Of a stretch of 22,208 bases of DNA, positions 1 through 7,708 are shown piece by piece; position 1 is the stretch's first letter, and every line of letters begins with the position of its first letter. Origin of the DNA: Fonticula alba (taxonomy: Eukaryota; Opisthokonta; Rotosphaerida; Fonticulaceae); contig NW_009242973.1 of the NCBI RefSeq assembly GCF_000388065.1, forward strand, positions 2,258,398 through 2,280,605, read 5' to 3'. The position numbers and the translations under genes were made by a program. The notes under the pieces are model-generated. The model was not told the DNA's origin. It searched no databases and worked only from the letters and a program-made list of their open reading frames with translations.

Positions 1-386
1 GGGGGGTCCGATTGGTGGGACTGTCCTTGGTAGCCTCCGGCGTGTTCGTGGAACCACACCGGGGCTCACAGCGCACCAGGCTCCCCCGCCCCCCCCCCCC
101 CCCCCTTCACCGCCACCTCCGTGTTGGATTGAGGCCGACATGAGGGAGAAGGCGGGATATTGTGCACCGATGTTCAACGCGACCGGAGACCGCGCGCCTG
201 CCGCCAGGTGGTACGGTGTTCGGAGATCACATTCGAGAGAACATCGAGGAAGGGGTAGGTCTCAAGGCGCGCGCGTTCACGCGGCATGCAAGGGAGGGGG
301 CGGGGGGGGGGGCATACCCTGGCGCTCCATTTTGGTCCTTGCCAAAGGCACTGTAGTGGAATCCCCATGTAAACGATAGATGAAGC

Positions 387-735
387 AACACGTGAGTGAA
401 TTGCCACACGTGTTACATCGTGGGAATGATAGCATCCCAGAACAGCATTCCTCGGAGAGGAATGCGGGGTAGAACAACAGCCAGGTGGCCGCCGAGGCCG
501 AGCGGCATAAACGCTCGACCGAGGACGGAGATACGCGGGTGGGCGGGCCCAGCCGCGGGGTTCTCAGTTCCAACCCCTGACCGAGCCCAAAGGTCAAAAA
601 GGGGGACTCTCGTTGAGAGCCTCCTGAGAGCGAAAGCCTTAGCAGCTGTGTGTCGAAGAGTATACGGAAGTATAGCCGAAGCACCAGTTAGGCCGACGAA
701 CACCTGTTCTAAGGCTTCCTCTCGAACCCTTTTTA
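387..735 (+). ncRNA. Candidate structured RNA, first part, ending in a T5 run
   Basis: No ORF here looks like protein, but perfect stems are dense. Pairs seen: 387-394 with 407-414 (8 bp), 421-425 with 435-439, 445-453 with 457-465 (9 bp, 3-nt loop), 499-504 with 512-517, 557-562 with 572-577, and 607-611 with 615-619. A long-range arm pairs 626-630 plus 635-642 with 709-716 plus 719-723. Inside it, 652-655 pairs with 694-697, and 661-665 pairs with 670-674 under a GGAA (GNRA) tetraloop. TTTTT at 730-734 directly follows the closing arm and would fit a Pol III terminator on the plus strand. GTTCCAACCCC at 568-578 resembles a B box with one mismatch. I could not match it to SRP, RNase P/MRP, U snRNA, 5S or tRNA signatures. 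The strand rests on the T run and tetraloop. True ends are unknown. Confidence 0.45.
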
Positions 736-762
736 ACATCCGAGTTCCTTTCTATTTTCGCT

Positions 763-990
763 TGCCACTAACTCGTCTCAAGCCGAGTTACTGACTCATC
801 TGGTAACAGACGACCGTGAACCGCTGGTTGGTATGTCCCCTCCTTCATGCCAAGAGGTTACTAACCAGGTGGCAGATCACACTGGTACCCTTCGTCAAGC
901 CTCACTCACTTGACTTAGGCTTAACCCGTGTGAACCCTGCTACAGGCACCTGCGGGACACGCTTTCGGGGGATGTCCCTGTCACTGGTGC
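763..990 (+). ncRNA. Candidate structured RNA, second part, multibranched
   Basis: This continues the composition of the preceding segment and again has nested perfect pairing. A closing stem 763-768 with 869-874 encloses hairpin 769-775 with 784-790 (7 bp) and arm 824-829 with 863-868, capped by 830-835 with 846-851. A second arm closes with 877-882 and 928-933 and contains 897-902 with 917-922. A third closes with 946-950 and 986-990 and contains 954-959 with 973-978. It may be the 3' half of one RNA of about 600 nt or a separate transcript. A C11G14 foldback follows at 1015-1039. The family is not recognised, and strand and ends are inferred. Confidence 0.4.
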
Positions 991-1014
991 GGGTGCACTT
1001 GTCAGGCCTCTTGG

Positions 1015-1039
1015 CCCCCCCCCCCGGGGGGGGGGGGGG
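1015..1039. repeat. C11G14 inverted homopolymer
   Basis: Eleven C are followed at once by fourteen G, which can fold back on themselves or form a G-quadruplex. It sits just beyond the structured segment ending near 990. The exact length may be limited by sequencing or assembly. Confidence 0.8.
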
Positions 1040-1836
1040 TTGGCACAGAGGCGGACACAGGCCTGCTTGCGGGCCCCCTCTCCTGTCCTCGCCCTGTTAC
1101 GGGGATTGCGGAGGCGGTCCTCGTCCTCTCGGGCAACTGGCCGGGGTGCGGTTTTTCTTCCGGAGCCTCCGCTCGCGTGTGAATGTGCGGGGGCGGGGAC
1201 GGGCGGGGGCGGGGGCGGGGGCGGGGGCTGGATAATCATTAGGGGTGGATGACCAGAGGCCTCCCTTCGCGCCTGGGGGCCTATCACCTTCGTGGGTGGT
1301 TTCTCCTGGCGTAGCCTGACAAAGCATGTTGAATTTCTTTACAAACCGTCACATGCCACCTATTGTATCACGTTCGCATGGGCGCAATCACGCGACCACC
1401 GTCTCTCAGTAGGGTTGTCGCCTGGTCTGCAGCCAGCGCCGCGGGGGACGGCCGGGACAGCGGGGCGGAAGGCCCTCCCACATTCGGGGCGGATGGAAGT
1501 TCCCCGTGCCCCCTGCCCGATCTTCCCACCCGTATCTGCACCGGAAGGGACCTCAGTGGACTGGCGTGAGGGTGCAAAGCAGAGCGATCTCCCAACTGGG
1601 GAAGCCGGGAGGGGCGGCTTGCATGTTTTGCCTGGGCCGGGCGCAAGGTGCGCGTGCGTGTGTGGCGCGCCCCAGGGACAATCCTTTTCAGCCTCCTGCC
1701 TGCTTGCCTGCCGTATGGGCCAATCAGCATCAAGGTTTCCTCCTCCTCCTCCCCCCCCCGCCCCTGCCTCTCTCCCTCGCCCGCCTCCCCCATCCTCCGC
1801 TCCTCCGCTCCTCCGCTCTCCCCCCCCCATCTAGCC
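1040..1836. other. Intergenic: no supported gene
   Basis: This stretch is GC-rich with (GGGGC)-type repeats near 1190-1228. A strongly C/T-rich tract at about 1736-1830 leads directly into the FAM32A start codon. Overlapping open frames exist on both strands but show no family motif and no consistent exon structure. The pyrimidine tract is probably the promoter and 5' UTR of FAM32A. Confidence 0.5.
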
Positions 1837-2671
1837 ATGGCCAAGTCTGGATCCGGCACCGCGGCTAACCCGCGCGACCACGCAATTCCCGGCGCTCTGC
1901 GTCTGAAGGGCGCCGGCAAGAAGAAGTCCAAGAAGTCCAAGAAGGTCGATGCCGCGGCCGCAGGTGCTGCAGTCGATGCCTCCGCCAAGACAAAGAGCTC
2001 CTCCCCGTACGACATCGGCCCTTCTCTCCACTTCCTACCGCCGGCCTGTGCCTGGCTTTTCGTTTCGCTGACACCCCTCCTCATCCAGCCCGCCCGCTCT
2101 TATCGAGCCGGAGAAGACCCCGGCCGAGCTCGAGTATGAGGCCACCATGCGCGAGCGTGTATGTTCCTGTGCCACCAGATGCCCCCCCCCCCCCCCGCCC
2201 TGCGGACTCCTCTCTCCCGGTCCGATGGTTGTACTGTTGTGCGGTTTTTCCCTAACCCCGTCCTCCTTCTCCTCTCCCCTGGCGGGGAACTTCAGCGTTC
2301 GCAAAAGATCGAGCAGATGGCCAGCAAGTCTCATCGCGAGCGTGTAGCCGTGCGTCCCGTTCCTCTTCCTTTTTGTATCACACTCCAATGTGCTGCTTCG
2401 CTCAGGCATCTAACTCCGTCCTCGTTTGTCTCGTGCTCAGGAGTTCAACGCCAAGCTGGAGAAGCTCACCGAGCACAATGATCTGCTTCGTGTGCGTCTT
2501 CACCGCTTGATCACTGGAAGCTTCGAGCTTCACGCCCCTGCCACCTCTTTCCCTTTGCCCGTTCTCCCTCTGCGCTTTTCTCCTGGCCTTGCGCATGTAC
2601 TGATGTCACCCTGTCGCCATACCTCCCCCCTCCCCCCCCCCCCGCCCTGCCCGCAGATCAGCGGCTCTTAA
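1837..2671 (+). CDS. FAM32A: FAM32A-like spliceosome-associated protein
   Basis: Five exons: 1837-2006, 2089-2158, 2296-2343, 2441-2491 and 2657-2671. They join in phase to 117 residues, against 112 for human FAM32A. Landmarks run in the family's order: GALRLKG and a Lys/Ser-rich basic stretch (about residues 20-36), EKTPAELEYEATMRER, KIEQMASKSHRER, then EFNAKLEKLTEHNDLLR and a short tail RISGS. In human spliceosome structures FAM32A acts in exon ligation, with its C-terminus reaching the catalytic core (family knowledge). The start is the first ATG after the C/T tract (GCCATGG context) and begins the only frame carrying the motif. Introns are 82, 137, 97 and 165 nt, with donors GTACGA, GTATGT, GTAGCC and GTGCGT. 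The last exon is only 15 nt. An Ala/Ser-rich linker follows the basic stretch. The family call is firm; the exact acceptor of each small exon is less so. Confidence 0.87.
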
Positions 2672-3716
2672 TGTCTTCCCACCTGCACCTCCTCTTCCGC
2701 TCGCCAGGCCTCTGCTCCTCTATCCACCTCCACCCCCCTGGACTTTGGCCTTTCGTCTGGGATGCTTCAAATATACACATTCAAAAGTATTCTAGCCTTC
2801 TACTGGCCCTATTCATTCTTTCCCCCTTCTCCCGCTCGCCCCCATCCTTCTCCTTCCGGTTGCTGCCTCCCTCCCCCTCCTCACGGACCGTCATGGAGTG
2901 TGGGTGGTCGCATACCAAAAGTCTTCCCCGCGCCCCTTCCCCCCCCTCTCTTGTGCCCGAGAGGCCCTGTCCTCACCCCGGCGGTTGGAAGGTGTGAAAG
3001 TGGCCCGAGGCCCTGAGAGCAGGCGATCGCGTATCAGTTGGCACCTCGGCCTACAGACGGGTGACAGATTTTTTTGTTGTGTTCAGTCCACACCCCGGGC
3101 CGATCAGCCGGCCTGGGGAGGGCGGACCGGGGAGGGGGGGGGGGGGGCAGGCGGCGGGCACGGACCTCGGATGCCTGGCCCCCTTTGCTCTCAGCCTGGC
3201 ACTCTGCGTAGACGGGAAAAAAAAAAAAACACACACTCATCTGCCAGGCTGGTTCGCCCCAAAGCACGTTCTTACTCACTGACCTCGGAGGACGTGTCAT
3301 CCGCCGACCGCACAGCTGAGCCCGGGTGGGGGGGTGTCCCCCCTCCCGCCCCCTGTGACCGGCGGCCTGGGACGCATCGTCGTCGGAGGATCCGATCGAT
3401 CAAAGTTGTTGTTGTTCTGGGCGCCGGCGGACGCCGTTGGGGGCCTCGCTTTGATGTCTTTGCCGCTAGGAGCTCCCTTTCATCTGGTGAGGACCGTGTG
3501 CCAGAGCGGAGGCCAAAAAGGGAGAAGGGACAGCTGTCCCGGTGCGCTAATTTCGCCCTGAGAATCAAGCTAGCCTGCCCCCCCCCCCCCCCCCTTCTCC
3601 TCTGTCGTCTACACCTTCCAGGCTTCCTCCTCTCCCCCGTGTGCAACGCATACCTTTCCTTCCCCCCTCCCGCCTCTCTCTCTCTCTCTCTCTCCCTCTC
3701 TCCCCTTGCCATAGCG
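2672..3716. other. Intergenic between FAM32A and acyl-CoA oxidase
   Basis: About 1 kb without a gene I can support. It holds C/G homopolymers (near 3133-3147 and 3578-3594), an A12 run near 3220 and a (CT)n tract at 3674-3694 that ends about 22 nt before the oxidase ATG. Pyrimidine-rich leaders directly before start codons recur in this window and probably mark promoter or 5' UTR. A frame continuous with oxidase exon 1 is open upstream of 3717 but is mostly low complexity. Confidence 0.5.
3674..3694. repeat. (CT)n tract in the acyl-CoA oxidase leader
   Basis: An uninterrupted CT dinucleotide run lies just upstream of the oxidase start codon. A similar run (4509-4529) is found inside intron 4 of the same gene. 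Confidence 0.85.
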
Positions 3717-6700
3717 ATGACTCTCACCCCGGTCAAACGCCCGGAGCCCAAGCAGCTCCGGGCCCACGTCATCCAGGAAACAGTGGATACGGTAGTCTCA
3801 GCGGAGGCAGCACGTCTGGCCGAGGGGCCCGAGTGGCTGACCCAGTCCCAGGAAAAGTATGATCTCTTGGTCCTTGTGTCCTCCCCCCTGCTCTCCCCCC
3901 CCCCCCTCATCCCTTTCTCTTGCCCTCCCTGGCCTCCTGCTTCAGGTACTGACCTCGTTTCCTACTGTGGGACCGCGGCCCGGCCGACAGTCATGGCCTG
4001 CCACTGAGTGTCGAGCGCTCCTTCGCATCATTTCCCGTCTGGGAGCTGACGCACTACCTGTTCGGTGGTCGCGAGCGCGCCGAGGTACATGCCGTGACCT
4101 GCTGCCTTGCCATGCCTTCCTGGGCTAACTCCCCCCTCGTCCCACGGCTCTGCAGCACCGCGAGCGGCTGATGTCAGATATTGAGCGTGACCCCTCCTTC
4201 ATGATGCTCGACCTGAAGCACGACCTGCCAATGGGGTCTGTTCGCGAGGCGACCCTCCGCCGGGTGCGCATGGCTTCCAAGTCCCCTGCCTGTCTTTCAC
4301 CCTGGGCAACATCTCTTACTCCTCCCTTGCCTGTTGCGGTTCGCAGGCCCGAAACTTCACCGAAACCATCCTCGAAGAGCACGAGTCCGTGACGCGCATG
4401 CGCTTTGATGTTTTGGCCATGGTCGATCCCTCCTTCATGACCCGCGTCGGGGTGCACGTGCGTTTGCCACCGCTCCCCCATCCCAGTGGCCACCGCTCTT
4501 TCTCCCTTTCTCTCTCTCTCTCTCTCTCTGTCTGTCTCTCTCCCTGGTCAATATCAGCTTCCTGACACCCCTCATGCCAGTACGCGCTCTTTTGGGGGAC
4601 CATCCGCGGGCAGGGGACCACCGAACAGATCGTGGACCTGGCCTCACAGGGGATGCTCCTGCTGAAGGACTTCTTCGGGTGCTTCGCCATGACGGAGCTC
4701 GGGCACGGGTCCAATGTGGCTGGCCTGCAAACTACGGCCACCTTCATGCCGGAGTCCGACGAGTTCGAGCTGCATACCCCTTCGCTGCTGGCCACCAAGT
4801 GGTGGATCGGCGGGGCGGCCGAATCGGCCACCCATGCGGTTGTCTTTGCGCGGCTCCTGTCCAATGGGACTGACTATGGTGTGCGGCCTTTCGTGGTGCA
4901 GCTGCGCCATCCCCAGGACTTTGCCCTGTGCTTCGGGGTCACCATCGGCGATTGCGGGGCCAAGATGGGTCGGCATGGCATCGACAATGGTTGGATTCAA
5001 TTCAACCGGGTGCGTATCCCGCGGCGGGCCATGCTGGCGCGCCATGTGTCCATCAACCGGGCTGGTGTGGTGCGAGAGCGGGCTCGCGGCTCGCGGCAGC
5101 TGGCCTACGGAGCGCTGATCACGGCTCGAGTGCAGATTGCGGTTGATGCCTCGAATGCCTGCAAGCGAGCCATCACCATTGCCGTGCGCTATGCCGCTGT
5201 GCGGCGGCAATTCAGCCCGCATCCCGAGGCCCCGGAGACCCGGCTGCTGGATTACCCCAGTCACCAGGCTCGGCTGATGCCCCTGCTGGCGGATGCCTTT
5301 GCCATTCACTTTGCCGCGGAGCGGACCCAGCTCCAGCAGCAGGCATGCTCCGAGCTGCTGGAGGCCGTGAGCCTGGCCTCCGATGAGGGCCTTGACGAGG
5401 ACCTGTCCGACGATGAGGATGGCACGACCACCGTCACCACCGTCGCCACGACCACCGGCGCCACGGACAGTGGCACTGCGGCCGCCGGAGCCGGGGTCGG
5501 TGGCGGGGCCGGGGTCGGCGGGGCCGTTGGCGATCCCACCGCCGGGGAGTATGGCGATGGCGAGCTGACCGCGGCGGCTGGGGATTCCTCCAATGACATT
5601 GGCTCTGGCGGTGGCGGTCGTCGCCGGGGCGGCGGGGTCAATGGCCCGGCCATCGAGGTCCCCGAGTCGCCGTTGGCTGTCCGCGCGTTGGCCGATTTGA
5701 AGGCCCTCCATGGCACGGCCTCCGGGCTGAAGGCCCACAGCACCTGGCTGGCGCAGCGGGTGATCGAGGAGTGTCGCCAGTCGCTTGGTGGTCATGGGTA
5801 CTCCTCGTACGCCGGGCTGGCCTCGCTTCAGGCGGACTTTGTTGTCCAGTGCACCTGGGATGGCGACAACACGGTGATGGCCCTGCAGTGTGGCCGGTAC
5901 CTGGTGGCCTGTTGGCGCGACCGCACCGGACGCGCGGGGCTCTCCTCCAACTTGGCGTATTTGGCCACGCTGGAGCAGGCCCTGGCGTACCGGTCTCCGG
6001 CGCGCCGCGCGGCGGACTTCCAGCGTCTTGACCGTGCGTCATTTTGGGGCATCCCCTCCGCCAGGCCTTCGCCTCTCAATGCCCCACTAACGTTTCTCTT
6101 TCTCCTTTTCCCTTTCTGCCTTTCGGTCTTTCGGTCTTTCTGTCTTTCTGGCTTTCTCGCCCTCTCTCCGCTTCCCTCCCTTTCATCGCATGCAGTCCTG
6201 GTTCAGCTCTATTCCTCAGTCTGTGCGCATCTGGTGGACACGGCCGGCGTGAAGATTGAGCAATACCTCTCTCCCGCGGGCGGGAACATGAGCCCGGATG
6301 AGGCCTACCGGGAAGCCGGTATGTGTGATGCCCTTGGCCCTTCTAACTGGACACTTCATCTGCCCACTGACTCCTTTCCCACTGTGCCGCCTCTTTAGCT
6401 CCGGAGCTCCTGCGTGCTGCGCGTGCCCACTGCCTGGGGTACATGTTGCGTCAATTTGCCGAGGCGGTGACCGCTGCCCCGGCTTCTCTGCGCCCTCCTC
6501 TGGAAAAGGTCCGCTGCCACCACGTCGCACGTCCTTCCCCCTTTTTTTTTGGGCCCCTCGGACGCTACTTGTTTGGTTTCTGGTTTTTTTTTCCCCCCTT
6601 CCTCGCGCGCTGACCCATTGCTCAATGTAGCTGTGTGCACTTTTCGGCCTGCATCATCTGATCGAGTCGGCTGGGGCCCTGTGTGCCATTGCTCTCGAGA

Positions 6701-7035
6701 AGAGCTTCCTCTCCCCGGAGCAGCTGCGTGACGCACGAGACTGCTACCGGGCGCTGATGCCGGAGATCCGAGCTGATGCCGTGCCGTTGGTGGACTCCTT
6801 CGCCCTGCCGGACTTCATCCTGGCGTCGCCCTTCGGCCGGTATGATGGCGATGTGTATCGTGCCTACTTCGATCGGGTCAAGTTCGGTAGTACCCTCAGC
6901 AATGAGGCAGCCCGAGCTGCAGGGGGGTCCGGCGATCGCCGGGCCACTTCCGGCCCCGTGCGCCTGACCGGCCAGGAGCATCCGTACTTCGAGTCCCAGT
7001 TGAAGCCGCTCTTCCGGCGGACCCTGCCTGAGTAG
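3717..7035 (+). CDS. ACOX: Peroxisomal acyl-CoA oxidase with internal low-complexity insert
   Basis: Acyl-CoA oxidases are FAD enzymes that turn acyl-CoA into trans-2-enoyl-CoA plus H2O2, the first step of peroxisomal beta-oxidation. Eight exons: 3717-3856, 3991-4084, 4156-4263, 4347-4457, 4581-6033, 6196-6318, 6399-6508 and 6631-7035; 847 residues against roughly 660-750 usual. The N-domain has VERSFASFPVWELTHYL and ERLMSDIERDPSF. FAD/substrate motifs follow: TELGHGSN (about 189-196), KWWIGG and RIPRRAML. GGHGYSSYAGL and CTWDGDNTVM lie near 560-585. The C-terminal oxidase domain ends with DAVPLVDSF and GRYDGDVY. An acidic then Thr/Gly/Ala-rich insert of about 90 residues (about 415-510) sits where animal ACOX1 has a short loop. 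The catalytic Glu position reads Asp (about 578). The C-terminus LPE is not a PTS1, and no PTS2 is evident. Exon 1 is the weakest part: the best-looking acceptor (3945) would give a stop, so 3990 was used. Confidence 0.9.
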
Positions 7036-7708
7036 CGCCCGACGCATTGTTCCGCCCCCCCCCCTCCCCTCCCCCCCTCGCCCTGCCCCTCTCCCCCTCT
7101 CAGCGGTTTCCACATCTCCACATGTCCACACGCGGACACACGCGCACACGCGCACCGATATGTACACACATACATCCCTCTTTTTTTTTGGCCATCCTTG
7201 TGATCCATCATGCACAAGTGGGCCTGAGTGCCCCCAGGCGGCCATCGGCGATTGTTTGCGACCTTCAGCTGCTCGGCCACTCTTCACCTGGCGGCCCCGG
7301 CGAGCATCGTGGTATTCGCCGCATCCCCACATGTGCGAGCCATCGCGACCACATCAGGCAGGGAGGGAGGTGGGACGGGGGGGGGGGATCAACAAAAAGG
7401 AAGAGGAGCATGCCTGCAGCCTGGGCCCCAAAGTACGCGGTGGGAGGGCTCCCAGGACCGACCGAGCCGCAGCATACCATGCACAGCCATCCACAACTTG
7501 AAGGGCCATTTCCTCCAACGGGAAGGGGGAAAAAGCCCGGTGAGAGAGGAGAGATCATTGGGTTTGTTCATTTTCTTCAGCAGGCGGTGGGGGGAGAGGG
7601 GGGGAGGGGGGGGAATGTATTTATGGCTTTTTACTTTTTGCAATCAACATCCGCGGGCGCACTCACGCAGTGGTGCGCGGCGTTCATCCACAGAGAGGAG
7701 AGACCGTC
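7036..7708. other. Convergent 3' intergenic region
   Basis: This separates the plus-strand oxidase from the minus-strand PB1-like gene, so it should hold both 3' UTRs and terminators. Seen are C-rich and G-rich tracts, and an AT-richer patch at about 7615-7655 containing ATAAAT on the minus strand, a possible weak poly(A) signal for the minus gene. No canonical AATAAA was found and no gene is supported. Confidence 0.45.

Noticed and set aside
396-794. Plus- and minus-strand open frames over the structured RNA region
   Set aside because: Translations lack any family signal, and perfect stems explain the region better. Coding cannot be fully excluded without transcripts.
3375-3470. KVVVVLGAGG-like peptide resembling a nucleotide-binding loop
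   Set aside because: Isolated, with no downstream continuation of a Rossmann fold and no phase-compatible exons around it.
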